A DNA stretch of 64,000 bases from Ceriagrion tenellum (Eukaryota > Arthropoda > Insecta > Odonata > Coenagrionidae). The stretch lies in the NCBI GenBank assembly GCA_963169105.1, contig OY720642.1:76362716-76426715 (forward strand), given 5' to 3'. Within the stretch, counting starts at the first letter, position 1, and each line of letters opens with the position of its first letter. Below the pieces are notes generated by a model that saw only the letters and a list, made by a program, of their open reading frames with translations, did not search any database and was not told where the DNA came from. This document shows positions 10,771-21,275 of this stretch, piece by piece. The position numbers and the translations under genes were made by a program.

Positions 10771-11698
10771 TTAGTGTTTAAAGAATGTAAAATGAGCTAG
10801 ATATACTTGGTTGACCGTAATGACGGCGTTTAAGAATGTTGGATGTAATTAAAGATGGAAAGTTATATTACCAACATTTTACATGGTTCCGTGAATAGGT
10901 TTGATTTATATAATGAAATTACACCGCTAGCATGAAAAATATAAATAAAAATCTGATGGTAGAGGATATTCAATTTTTTAAAATTAATTTAATTATAATT
11001 CATTTCAGGAATTACAGAGTAGTACAAAATAGGTAGCGCCTTAGGATGAGCCTGTATTGGGGCTACTATCAGATAATCCATGCAGGAGTAATAGCAGCAA
11101 AAAAAATTATTTAACACTTTTAGTCAAATGGTTAAAAATGCAGCGAAGAATTATAAACTATAACAAAAAATGACTCCGAGATATACAGAGTGAAATACAG
11201 TGGTTACAAAATTTGAGAAACATAAATACATGATCAGATATACTTACTATAACAATAGTGTTATTATAACGCTTCATTTTTTACATTCAATTCAATGAAT
11301 ATTACATGCAAATTATAGAACAAAACCTTAATGTTTTTAATAAGTAATAACCCATTTTTTTATTTCCTTAAGAAACGTATTCAAGTAGATAAACGACTAT
11401 ATCTTTTGTGGCTATCCTTTTCGTCGCTCAGCTGCTTTGTGGCTCGTTCTAAATAGACATGCCGGTCTTTCCATACAAGTCCATCTGCAAACCACAATAC
11501 CAATATATTACAAACCCTCCTTCCCATCAGATCACGCCGTTAACAGCGGCGCAGGAGGAGGAATGAGAGCTCTTTTCCCGAAGAGCGACGCGGGGGGTAG
11601 CTTTAAGATAGCGTCGTTGAAGAGTCCAGTCGATAGGCATGGAGAAAACCCCACCCGCGATCCGCCTCTTTATAACCCTAACCCTAGGCCCTAACCTT
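10771..11698. other. No recognised feature
   Basis: AT-rich to about 11,400, then a more balanced stretch (11,437-11,700) with an 85-codon plus-strand frame and an overlapping minus frame. Neither shows a domain. A short AACCCTAACCCTA near 11,678 is too brief to be telomeric. Confidence 0.4.
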
Positions 11699-12715
11699 TT
11701 TATTGCTCCCAGCCCTTGTGTACGACACCGATTTACACCCTTAAACAATGCAATTCTATTCATTTATTATCGTTTGTCTTTCTGGCCCAAGAGATATTTT
11801 ACACGGACATTACATTGGGATACATTACAAAAATTAGAAAAGTGTAAAAATAAAAAATGAAGAAATAAGGTAATAATTATAAAAAATAACACGCTTAAAT
11901 CCCATTTATTGTGAATTCGCCAGTATTCAGCTTCAAAATCTATATGCATATCACACATGTTGAAAACGTCCTTTTTACGTACATATTATTACATTCATAA
12001 CTAAATACGGAGCACGGTTCGAAAATATATCAAATGACGAAATAAATATATACATTACTTTCCACTTCACGTTATTCTTTTTATTAGAGCAGCGTGATTT
12101 GCTATACTGGGAACTGCCATGCATTATTAAAAAGTAGCTTGTACACATTGGACTTAAACACTCGTATTGATTATTTTGTTTATAACTTTTTTGTGGCGAT
12201 TCCATTCCATTCCAAAGTAATACGTGCACTTCATTAATTTTAATTGCTCACAGCCCTTGTGCACGACACGGATTTCCACCCTTAAACAATGCATTTCAAT
12301 TCGTTTACCATCGTGGGTCTTACTGACCTATGAGATATTTTGCATGGATATTATATTGGGATACAATACGAAAATAAGAAAAGCGTAGAAAAATAAAAAG
12401 AAGAAATAAAGTAATTATTACAAAAAATACACATTTAAATCCCATTAAGTGTGAATTTGCCGGTATTCAGCTTCAAAATGTACATACACATCACAAATAT
12501 TGAAAATATCCTTCTTACGTACATATTATTACATTCATAACTATAATACGGATCACGGTTCGAAAATATGTCAAATAACAAAATAAATACATACATTTTT
12601 TCCATTTCACGTTATTCATATCATTAGAGCAGTGTGATTAGTAATACAGAGAACTGCCTTGCATTATTAAAAAGTAGCTTGTACACTTTGGACTTAAACA
12701 CTCGTGTTGATTGTA
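11699..12715 (-). repeat. Tandem duplication of a non-LTR 3' region
   Basis: Two direct copies with a period of about 541 bp: one starts near 11,700 (CTCCCAGCCCTTGTGTACGA), the other near 12,242 (CTCACAGCCCTTGTGCACGA). They stay alignable through CACCCTTAAACAATGCA, TATTCAGCTTCAAAAT and the block ending near AGTAGCTTGTACAC...GACTTAAACACTCGT. On minus the second copy is continuous with the RT C-terminus at 12,700-13,011. The duplicated unit is therefore the C-terminal tail plus 3' UTR of a non-LTR element. The copies differ by scattered substitutions, so the duplication is not recent. Confidence 0.75.
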
Positions 12716-13011
12716 AGTTTCTTACTTCTGAGGGTAATGAATTCCATATTCTAGCAACTGTCACCATAAAAGATTTATTGAGGAGAGGAGTTCTGTTCTG
12801 TGGTACGTGAATATCAACTTAATGATTCCTGATAGACATTGAATGAATATTTCTTTTCCAAGTGAATCTTTCGAACAGATAAGGCGGATTACCAGAGGAT
12901 AGTATTTTAAAAGTAAGGCAAGTGAGATGATACAGGCGACGTTGTTTATATTTCATCCTGTTGAAGCGGGCATATGAGCTACTTATCTGATCCCATTTTA
13001 GGAGGTAAAAA
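12700..13011 (-). pseudogene. Non-LTR retrotransposon C-terminal fragment
   Basis: Minus-strand translation near 12,680-12,800 gives LLNKSFMVTVARIWNSLPSE followed by VRNLQSTRVFKSKVYKLLF. This is the characteristic C-terminus of jockey/CR1/I-type elements (an ARxWNSLP box followed by a basic helix). The upstream part (12,819-13,046) contains FKILSSGNPPYLFERF, also typical of the preceding segment. Frameshifts separate the two pieces. The SINE foldback at 13,012 is inserted just upstream. Confidence 0.75.
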
Positions 13012-13309
13012 ATAAAGCGTATTTTTGATGAAATCGCCATGACCAAAATTTGGCCTGGACTGGGAATAGAACCACGGACCTTTGGTTTGACGGACCAATG
13101 CGCAAACTACCACGACTAAGATCTAGTTCCACTATGTCCACCAAAATTGCCATGACAAAAAGACTGGCCTGGACAGCGTAGTGATTTGCACATTGGTCCG
13201 GCAAACCAAAAGTCCGCGGTTCAATTTTCGGTCCAGGCCGAATTTTTCTCATGGAGATTTCATGAAAATTTGACTTGCTATGTTTGAATATTTTCATAAA
13301 GCGTATTTT
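13012..13309 (+). mobile_element. Self-inverted tRNA-SINE pair with target duplication
   Basis: A perfect 14-bp direct repeat ATAAAGCGTATTTT (13,012-13,025 and 13,296-13,309) bounds a 270-bp insert. It holds two copies of a tRNA-like SINE head to head. The left copy is on minus (13,034-13,115). The right copy is on plus (about 13,165-13,250): GCCTGGA-type acceptor, CATTGGTCCGGCAAACCAA anticodon arm, and a GGTTCAATTTTC segment at the B box. Terminal segments GATGAAATCGCCATGA / TCATGGAGATTTCATG also pair. A 31-nt unpaired tail (13,265-13,295) separates the right arm from the right repeat. The layout matches that of the hammerhead palindromes. Confidence 0.8.
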
Positions 13310-13817
13310 AGAGTTCATAGTCACTTGCAGTTTGTTGTAAATAATCTCCAGAGCGTTAGTTCTCCCGCGAGAGATACAGGCCCACACCGCCCACGATCTG
13401 ACACAGATCTTTCTGATCCCTCCCTGCCACCACCCGCCCTTTCCTGCGCGAGCGAATGCATTAGGGATGAGAAGACACGATGAGAGCAAGCTCGGAAACG
13501 GAAGGGATTTACGCGCGACAGACAGATATCGATGCCCTCCTGAATGGACAGGATCCGACCCCGCTCCTCACTCGGCGCTTATAAACTACGTAGGGAGCCT
13601 TGAAAAAAAATCGCCTTCGATGGGAGTGGATGTTATTGAGAGGCGGATAAGTAAACTTAGCACCGTGAGTAGATACATTTGATTCAGCTGCTCATTCCGA
13701 AAATATTCCTAAAGCCGTAATAAACGCTCATTCGTGTTGTGTTAATGCAGTCTTTCTGCATGATTATACATGCTTACTATTATTTCTACGGTCATAGAAA
13801 ATAATGGACGGATAAAA
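13310..13817. other. Moderately GC-rich unique block, possible promoter
   Basis: 13,355-13,640 is CpG-richer than its surroundings and contains TATAAA near 13,580 between GC-rich flanks. Frames of 60-70 codons (13,280-13,682) have no recognised motif. Promoter activity would be speculation. Confidence 0.25.
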
Positions 13818-13975
13818 TAAGGTATTAAATACTAAAGAGAAGTGTAGAAGAGGAAAGTACCCTGTGGAACACGGTAAAGAAAAGAAGAACCAGATGGATT
13901 TGTCTTCCATTTGTGGAACTTGGTCATATTATAACAGAAAAAATAAATGGACTTTTTCACATGATATTTTAATGC

Positions 13976-14014
13976 GTACGACGCGTTTCAGCTCACAGAG
14001 CCATTGTCAGGTAC
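13976..14014 (-). ncRNA. Hammerhead-like fold, family B, minus copy
   Basis: On minus: stem I GTAC/GTAC (14,011-14,014 with 13,976-13,979), core CTGACAA, extra T, stem II GGCTC/GAGCT with loop TGT, GAA, palindromic stem III ACGCGT, then C at the cleavage site. G8 of the core is A, so activity is doubtful. Confidence 0.55.
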
Positions 14015-14206
14015 TAGACACATTTAGTAGAGGGCAATTTAGTATGTTTGAAGAGAGGAGAGAGTAGGGAACAGAAATAAGATGGGGAAAGCTGTTTTTT
14101 TTCCGTTTACCAGCCTTTTCCCCCACCTTATTTCTGATCCCTACCTCCCCCATCCTCAAGCATGCCAAATATATAAATGTGATGTGCCCTCCACTAAATA
14201 TGTCTT

Positions 14207-14245
14207 GTACCTGATGTTGGCTCTGTGAGCTGAAACGCGTCGTAC
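14207..14245 (+). ncRNA. Hammerhead-like fold, family B, plus copy
   Basis: Stem I GTAC/GTAC (14,207-14,210 with 14,242-14,245), core CTGATGT (A9 is T), stem II GGCTC/GAGCT (14,219-14,231), GAA, ACGCGT, C14241. It differs from its inverted partner at the core, so each copy has a different single inactivating change. Confidence 0.55.
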
Positions 14246-14306
14246 GCATTAAAACCTTGTGGAAAAGTGCAATTGTTTTTTCTGTTATAATGTGAGGTAA
14301 GGTATT

Positions 14307-14549
14307 TGAAAGGTTAAATATCCATCGGTGCCATGGGGTGAGATGAAAATAAAGGTTTGCAAATATCTTGAAAACCTTTCGTAATTTAGGTACTTCAGTT
14401 GTTTATGATTCCGGATTATTGATCTTGATTTCTATTCCATTTAAATGCAAATAGAAGATGGTATTCGATTTTAGATCACCTAAAATGGATATAATTCTTT
14501 CAATATACCGAGAAAAATGATCTTCAAATGCCACTAAACGTAATGGAAC
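14307..14549. other. No recognised feature
   Basis: Short AT-rich spacer between the family B palindrome and the next non-LTR fragment; nothing seen. Confidence 0.4.
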
Positions 14550-15250
14550 AAGTTCTCCAATAATAAAACACGATGAAAATAAGACTAAGACAAAAAGCAT
14601 AGTATGCAGAAGAGAGAAGTTGAATTTGAGAGTCGCTATGAGAGGAGAAAAATTAGAACAAGTGGATTCCTTCACCTATCTCGAAAGTACCATCACGTGG
14701 GAAGGAAGAAGTAGAATGGACATCAAGCGAAGAATAGACCAAGCTAAGAAGACGTTCATGGCAAAATGACAGCTGCTATGCTCAAAGATTATAGGACTAC
14801 AAACCTGGAAACAGAACGTGACAATTCGTGTGGAGCGTGGTACTCTATGGATCTTAATCATGGACCATTGGAAAAGGTGACCAGAAAAGACTATAAGCCT
14901 ATGAAGCACTCGAAACTTGGTGGTGGAGGAGGATGCTGAAGAAAAAATGAAAGGGGACAATAAGAATTGATGAAGTGTACAGAGGAGTAGAAGACGAGAA
15001 GACCATGTGGAGCACTGTGCAGAAAAGAAGAACCGGATGGGTTGGACATATACTGAGGGACAATGAGCCTGTGAGGAACATAATGGGAGATAAAATAGCG
15101 GAAAAAGTCCCCAGAGGAAGACTTAGGAATAAGTTCACGGACCAAATAAAAAGGAAAGTACATCGGAAGAGATACCAGGAGGTAAGGGAACTATAATTAG
15201 ATATGGGAGGGTGTAGGGCTGCAGTCAACCAATCTTAGTATTGAGCAACC
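14550..15250 (+). pseudogene. CFDP2-like non-LTR fragment, plus strand
   Basis: Translation in shifting frames gives MRGEKLEQVDSFTYL, STITWEGRSRMDIKRRIDQA and KKTFMAK, then an AFETWCWRRM-equivalent region and a frame at 14,975-15,196 with TMWSTVQKRRTGWVGHILRD and PRGRLRNKFTDQIKRKVHRK. It ends with the RYQEVREL tail and the 3' segment AACCAATCTTAGTATTGA. Several stops and frameshifts make it a pseudogene. It covers the post-RT region of the same family as the 3.3 kb fragment. Confidence 0.85.
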
Positions 15251-15904
15251 AATGGATGATACTGGGGAAAACTCCTCGAAACTGACACTCTCCCAGCCAA
15301 GCCAGTACGTATTTACAGCTTACCTATTGCCTTCCATCCACATGGCTGGTGTACAAACACCCCCTTCGACTCAACCCCTCTCATTGAAGTGCAAAGGTGT
15401 TGGTGAATATGAAAATAATACGTGCACTTCATTAAACCTTTAGCATGTTCAAGCGGCGTGTTCCCAGCTTCCCTGCTCCTGATTCCCATGTCGTTGAGAA
15501 AGGCAGCGCTTCGGCCGAAGACTACAGCATCAGGAGTCGCTATCTTCCGCATCTCACTTCTTCGCATACAACATAATATCTCCACCCACTTCCGTATATG
15601 TTCCGTATTCCTCGGGCACATGCGTGTATATATTTCGCTTGCTTCGCGGCATGGATTCACGCCTATTACTCCCGCGAGCGAATTTATTACGCTCTGCTTT
15701 CAAATCGTTCTCTCGCCTCGTGCGAACCTCCTAGAGCTTTCTCACCTCTCTCTCGCGAAGAAATTTACGTACTCTCAAAAGGGACTTCTTCGATTGTTTC
15801 CTCTTTTCGAGTCTGACCGTCTTAATTTCAAATTCTCCATATGTGCGTCGACTTAATCAGAGTGCGGGAGAGTCTTTAAGTTTTCTCCGACCTCAGAAAT
15901 CGCA
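15251..15904. other. Unrecognised, moderately GC-rich
   Basis: Overlapping frames of 72-144 codons lie at 15,313-15,856 on both strands. Their sequences match nothing I know and show no splice-bounded coding pattern I can argue for. Possibly unique DNA or an old repeat. Confidence 0.35.
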
Positions 15905-16830
15905 GTGATAAGTTATTACCATCATTGGTTGTTCAGTCCTAAGATAAATTGACTGCAGCCCTCCACCCTTCCCTATATAATTCTAGTATTCTTACCTCCC
16001 GGTATCTCTTACTATGAACGTTCCTTTTAATTTGGTCTTAGAACTTAATCCCGAGTCTACCTCTGGGGATTTTCCTTCTATTTTGCCTTCAATTATGTTC
16101 TTCACAAACGCACTGTGTCTCGGGGTGTGTCCAAACCATCTCGTTCATCTTTTTTCTATGGTGTTTAATATGGTCCTCTCTTCATCTACTCCTCTGTACA
16201 CTTCTTCATTTCTCATTTTGTCCGTCCATTTTATCTTTAGCTTTCTTTCTCTCCTTAGCTCTCTTTCTCCACCACCAGGTTTCGAAGGCTTCTAGTCTTT
16301 TGTGGTCAGCTTTTACAATGGTTCATGCTTCCCATCTATAGAGTGCTACGCTCCACACGAATGATTTCACATACTATCTTGTGGTTTGTATTCCAATATT
16401 TTTTGAGCACAGCAGTTGTCTTTTTCTCGTGAACGCCTTCTTAAATGGGCCATCCTCCGCTTGATGTCCGTTGGACTTCTTCCGTCCAACGTGATGGTAC
16501 TTCCAAGATTGGGGAATTAATCAACTTTCTCTAATTTCTCTCCTTTCAGGGTGACTTCTAAATTCAGCTTCTCTCATCCGCCTACTGGGATTTCAGTGTT
16601 CATCTAATTTATTTTCATGTGTATACCTGTAGAATTTGGTCCATTACATATATTTACCTTTGATAATCATCGCGATTTCCAGTTATCATTGCAATTTCAT
16701 CTGCGGAGCGGAGCATTTTTATTTTTTATCCGCTTATCTTTATCCCCCTCAGTCTAATTTATCGTGGTTCTCGTATGGCCTCCTCCAAAAACATGTTGAA
16801 GAGATTTACTGTTGAACAGTCAACTTGTAT
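15905..16830 (-). pseudogene. CFDP2-like non-LTR fragment reaching the RT core
   Basis: The longest copy of this family here. The minus strand runs from the RT palm (FNMFLEEAIRE at about 16,790, then RSADEIAMI near 16,700, where the catalytic FADD-type box has decayed to SADE) through the QVDSFTYL-equivalent region to the 3' end at 15,905 (AACCAATGATGGTAATAACT). Stops and small indels occur throughout. Confidence 0.8.
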
Positions 16831-16934
16831 CGGTATCAAATCATTTTGTGTCAAATATACATGAATGACTCTAATTATTATCTTTCAAAGCGATGATTAC
16901 ACCCGAAAAATTGGATGTGATATTTTATTTATAT

Positions 16935-17285
16935 AATTGTGTGAAATTTACAGTTGAAAAATCACACGCCTGGACTGGGAATCTAATCCAGATCCCTCGA
17001 TTTTGCGCCGAGTGCTCTAACCAATTATGCTACCCAGGTGTCCTCTTCCACTGTGAATCACATGGGGGCTTCATGGAACATGTTGTGCTCACAGATACCG
17101 TGCATATGATGCCAGAGGTGCCCGTATGCGAGCGCTAAGCGCCACAATCCATAGAAAAAAGCCTAACTTTAAACACAAAGGTGTTTACTTTGTACATTTT
17201 TAAAGAACCGAAATTGAGTGTCTGGGTTCGATTCCCAGTCCAGGCGAGTGATTTTTTCGCTGTGAATTTCACACAACTGAGTAAT
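16935..17285. mobile_element. Self-inverted tRNA-SINE pair
   Basis: The left arm on minus (17,039 to 16,969) is a nearly complete tRNA-like head: TAGCATAATTGGTTAGAGCA box A, CTCGGCGCAAAATCGAGG anticodon arm, and a GATTAGATTCCCAG segment at the B box. It is followed by GTGTGATTTTTC...AAATTTCACAC. The right arm on plus (17,219-17,279) repeats the T-arm GGGTTCGATTCCCAGTCCAGGC and the same GTGATTTTTTC...GAATTTCACAC tail. About 180 bp separate the arms. The AT-rich 9-mer ATTTATATA on both sides (16,927 and 17,350) is only a weak target-duplication candidate. Confidence 0.65.
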
Positions 17286-18876
17286 CACTAGCGGGTGACT
17301 CCGTTGAAGTAACCGCACGGCTAATTCCGCGGTTCTTTGACAATGTTCAATTTATATAGATTCTGGGGAGGGATTACAATTCACTGGGTGTCAGCTAAGT
17401 TAGTTATGTTCATCACACCAAAGTTAATAGAGGATTGAGTTTGTCAGATTTAAAGAAAATTAACTTGAATAATTTAGGATAAATGATTTTCAGCCATGAG
17501 CTGCGATCCTTCGACCAACAGGATCACGGCTGAACATAAATGACACCAACGGCACATATGTAGGTACTGAGAAATGTTAGCTTCGAAATTAGAAATAAAA
17601 TTATTTGAACTTGATAGATGAGTAGAGATGAGTTATTCCGAATGTTGGTATTAATTCCACCAGAACACTCGAATTTTATTTTGTTGTTCAGTGAATTAAT
17701 GCTAAATTCGTCATTTAATCAATGTAAATAGCTCTTGGGGACAGATTCTAACTCATGGAGTGCTTTAACTTATTTAGTTATGGTTATCGCATCAAACTAG
17801 TTAGTCCATTTTGAAAGAAGTTTAATACTTAGCAGTGAAAAAAAATCTTAGGTTTTCGGTGGGTCCTCCACCGGCCGGTGTCTCGCTGAGAATCACTCTC
17901 ATTATCAAATGAGTTAGCCATTTGATCCATTGAGATTCCCCTGGGGGGTTGTGTTTTAACCGCTCGATAAAATCTCGACCACGTGACTCAGGAATCACGT
18001 AGTACAACCACGGAGGGTTCGAGATTTTTGTGCAATCAAAACACTCGTAACAATCTCGTTGACCTTCCCGATTGATTTTTTCTCATGGTAAATTGTAAAT
18101 GGATTTTTATATGCTGATTTTAGCCACAATAAACGACTTATTATACACTAAATATAGCCATTCGAGTATGTAAAATTCATCAAATTCTCCTATAATTCGT
18201 TGTTGAACCACGTGACTCCTTAGTTACGTAATCGAGACCATCTTGAGCGATTCAAACTAACCCCCCTGGCTTCTATTACGAGTGTAGTGAAGACCAGTAG
18301 TATGATTTAAAAGAGAACTCCAACAATACGTATTTGACATGGATAGCATGCCCCGTTGTCTCGAAATTTTCTGTTCAGTAGGTTACAAACATGCTTGGAC
18401 CAGCTTTCTGCTATCTGAAAGATGTTGGACGGATTAATCAACCCTTTTTAGGGTATATGTCGTGCGAGAGGCGTCAGCATCAGTCGTCAATCAATTCAAA
18501 GATCAGTTCGTAGCTTTCCAACTTATAACTTCATCCCCTCGTGAATCCTTATTTTGACAACTCCTGAGTTTTTTTTATCCATTCCCTAAATTTCCTCAAA
18601 GACTTTTCGGAAAAATCCGAACGTAATAAAAACATTCACAAATATGATAAGCGTTCTACTTAACACTCGTGATTCGATATCTTATCATTACAGCTTTAAA
18701 CCTATTAGGCTTGTTGAGCTAAACATTTTCGTAATACCTAAGCACTGATTTTGTTAATTCAATTGTTTGTTGGGCCATTTTCTTCGATATTAATTAAATA
18801 CATATTTCTTCAATTGCTCATCGATTTCAAAGAGAGCGTTCATGTTTTCATATGTTTATTAGGCATTTATACCCAG
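17286..18876. other. No recognised feature
   Basis: Contains a loose duplication (about 17,350-17,430 resembles 17,720-17,800 around TTAGTTATG) and two CCACGTGACTC blocks (17,980 and 18,209). No coding or RNA signal is supported. A 64-codon frame (18,751-18,945) runs into the satellite. Confidence 0.4.
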
Positions 18877-20091
18877 GGAACTTTTAAATTATCAGCGCCT
18901 AAATTATTATCTCTTGAATTTGAAAATATTTTGTTGATGTTATAACTTACATTAAAAGTGTAACGATGTCACTAAGGTAATACCCGCAGCATACGAAGGT
19001 AACTTTAAAATTATCAGCGCCTAAATTATTATCTCTTGAATTTGAAAATATTTGGTGATGTTACAACTTACATTAAAAGTGTAACGATGTCACTAAGGTA
19101 ATACCCGCAGCATACGAAGGTAACTTTAAAATTATCAGCGCCTAAATTATTATCTCTTGAATTTGAAAATATTTGGTGATGTTACAACTTACATTAAAAG
19201 TGTAACGATGTCACTAAGGTAATACCCGCAGCATACGAAGGTAACTTTTAAATTATCAGCGCCTAAATTATTATCTCTTGGATTTGAAAATATTTCGTTG
19301 ATGTTATAACTTACATTAAAAGTGTAACGATGTCACTAAGGTAATACCCGCAGCATACGAAGGTAACTTTAAAATTATCAGCGCCTAAATTATTATCTCT
19401 TGAATTTGAAAATATTTGGTGATGTTACAACTTACATTAAAAGTGTAACGATGTCACTAAGGTAATACCCGCAGCTTACGAAGGTAACTTTAAAATTATC
19501 AGCGCCTAAATTATTATCTCTTGAATTTGAAAATATTTGGTGATGTTACAACTTACATTAAAAGTGTAACGATGTCACTAAGGTAATACCCGCAGCATAC
19601 GAAGGTAACTTTTAAATTATCAGCGCCTAAATTATTATCTCTTGGATTTGAAAATATTTCGTTGATGTTATAACTTACATTAAAAGTGTAACGATGTCAC
19701 TAAGGTAATACCCGCAGCATACGAAGGTAACTTTTAAATTATCAGCGCCTAAATTATTATCTCTTGGATTTGAAAATATTTTGTTGATGTTATAACTTAC
19801 ATTAAAAGTGTAACGATGTCACTAAGGTAATACCCGCAGCATACGAAGGTAACTTTAAAATTATCAGCGCCTAAATTATTATCTCTTGAATTTGAAAATA
19901 TTTGGTGATGTTACAACTTACATTAAAAGTGTAACGATGTCACTTAGGTAATACCCGCAGCATACGAAGGTAACTTTAAAATTATCAGCGCCTAAATTAT
20001 TATCTCTTGAATTTGAAAATATTTGGTGATGTTACAACTTACATTAAAAGTGTAACGATGTCACTAAGGTAATACCCGCAGCATACGAAGG
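18877..20091. repeat. Tandem satellite, ~121-bp monomer, ten copies
   Basis: Ten head-to-tail monomers; the marker TAACGATGTCACTAAGG starts at 18961, 19082, 19203, 19325, 19446, 19567, 19689, 19811, 19932 and 20053. There are two monomer types. Type A (122 bp) has TTTTAAATTATC and GTTGATGTTATAAC. Type B (121 bp) has TTTAAAATTATC and GGTGATGTTACAAC. The order is A B B A B B A A B B, i.e. a three-monomer higher-order unit with one extra A. Each monomer can form a hairpin in which GTTAC/GTAAC and ACTT/AAGT pair. Near identity within a type indicates recent amplification. No conserved reading frame is seen. Confidence 0.95.
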
Positions 20092-20847
20092 GTGAAATAT
20101 TGGCAAATGCCTTTCGTTTTTGTCGTTACAACTATTTCATCAATTATTCCGATGACATAAAACTAATGGCTATAATCGTGTTCACCGGATTCACATATGG
20201 CATTTATGATCACTAGTTCCTCATTCCTCGAGACTGCAGATAAAATTTAAAAAAACATAAGTTGGTCGTTTAAAAACACAGAGAGACACAGCTGAGATAA
20301 TTACGTTGTGTCCTTTATTTATTCACTGCAATTCTTCATGCGGCCATCAGCACTATAACCACACGAAACGTTCACCAATTACTTTTCACGTTGGGTGTGT
20401 TTAAGAGACCAACCTCCAATGCGCGAAGTATATCTCCACCTGTCCCCGCCCTCCGAGACTGAATTACGTCCCGAGTTAAGCGAGCGGAAAAATTGTTTCG
20501 AGTGAGTTTTTTTCCTATTTTATTTACGACTCTCCCCGTGCTGTGCAGAATATTTTGTTGAATTGTTCCAGAGTGACAGAAGCAGATTCTCCCACCACGC
20601 TGGCAGTGGCAGGAACAATGAAAGTGATGTCAGTCGGTTAAGAGAACTAGGTTTTCGGTATTTTATTCTCTAGTCGTCAATGACATATGTTCTTCATTTC
20701 AGAGGCAATCCATAAGGTTTTCTGCTATTTTCAAGCCACGTCTTATAGAAAATATACACGAAACGTAAATGTCATCATGCTTAAGTTCATTTCAACGGGG
20801 TGATACCTATGAGGTAGTATTAGGAGAAAAAACTGGGAAAATTCATA
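20092..20847. other. No recognised feature
   Basis: 20,300-20,660 is less AT-rich, with two AATAAA-type signals on minus near 20,315 that could be the edge of an old LTR or other retroelement, but no matching partner or coding was found. Confidence 0.3.
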
Positions 20848-21075
20848 TAGAAAGGCAGGGATAGAAGGATTAACTTTGCAATTCCACATTGTAAAAGATT
20901 TATTTACGACCGGTTTCGCCGCAGTGCAGCATCAGGTGACCTGATGATGCTGCACTGCGGCGAAACCGGTCGTAAATAAATCTTTTACAATGTGGAATTG
21001 CAAAGTTAATCCTTCTATCCCTGATATCAAGGAATTCCACCAAGTGAGGTCTGAAACCATCGTTTAGAAAGGCAG
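20848..21075 (+). mobile_element. Hammerhead palindrome element, family C
   Basis: Perfect 79-bp inverted arms at 20,856-20,934 and 20,945-21,023 separated by only 10 nt. Both contain GCGGCGAAACCGGTCGTAAA. The direct repeat TAGAAAGGCAG (20,848-20,858 and 21,065-21,075) is a candidate 11-bp target duplication, and the right arm is followed by a 41-nt unpaired tail (21,024-21,064). The arms show no divergence at all, so the insertion is young or is maintained by conversion between its arms. It is non-coding. The two arms were almost certainly formed from one another. Confidence 0.85.
20939..20973 (+). ncRNA. Hammerhead ribozyme, family C, intact core
   Basis: Core CTGATGA (20,941-20,947) is canonical. 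Then T; stem II GCTGC/GCGGC (20,949-20,953 with 20,957-20,961, one G-U) with loop ACT; GAA (20,962-20,964); palindromic stem III ACCGGT (20,965-20,970); C20971 at the cleavage position. Stem I is weak (AC/GT), so dimerisation or tertiary help would be needed. The inverted partner lost three nucleotides between the core and stem II. Confidence 0.6.
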
Positions 21076-21094
21076 CTTTTTATGTGATGTGGTA

Positions 21095-21275
21095 ATGGTA
21101 ATTATTTCACTTTGTTTGGCGAGATATTGTAGAACAGGATCATAAATATTACACAAAGGATATCGTATTTTATCCTCTTTGTCGTACTTAAATTCCAACT
21201 CGTACAACACGTGTTTTAACTGACCAGGAGTCATCATTAGGTGATTTCTAGTCAGACTTCAGGCCACCTTGTGGA
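21095..21275 (-). mobile_element. Degenerate family A hammerhead element
   Basis: GGCGAGATATTGTAGAACAG at 21,118-21,137 matches the tail block of the 1.6 kb element, and the minus strand then reads CTAATGATGACTCC...AACACGTGTTG, a decayed form of its ribozyme. A trace of the second arm (CTAGTCAGACTTC) follows at 21,249. It is old and inactive. Confidence 0.55.

Larger units (their letters stand above)
13818..14306 (-). mobile_element. Hammerhead palindrome element, family B
   Basis: Inverted arms at about 13,924-14,037 and 14,184-14,294 share CATATTATAACAG, AATGCGTACGACGCG and the AGTGGAGGGCA-type segment in opposite orientation. Between them is a 146-bp purine/pyrimidine-asymmetric spacer. 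Each arm has a hammerhead-like motif. Flanking 9-bp TAAGGTATT repeats (13,818-13,826 and 14,298-14,306) are a weaker target-duplication candidate than in other copies and imply a longer 97-nt tail on the left. TATATAA at 14,170 sits 41 nt before the plus-strand ribozyme core. Confidence 0.65.

Noticed and set aside
11670..11700. Telomeric repeat
   Set aside because: Only about two AACCCT-type units; too short to mean anything.
13570..13600. TATA promoter at TATAAA
   Set aside because: A single TATAAA in AT-rich DNA carries no weight without a transcript.
18877..20091. CRISPR-like array
   Set aside because: Units are contiguous 121/122-bp monomers without variable spacers, in eukaryotic DNA; it is a satellite.
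20300..20660. Solo LTR
   Set aside because: AATAAA-type signals on minus but no matching end, target duplication or second copy seen.
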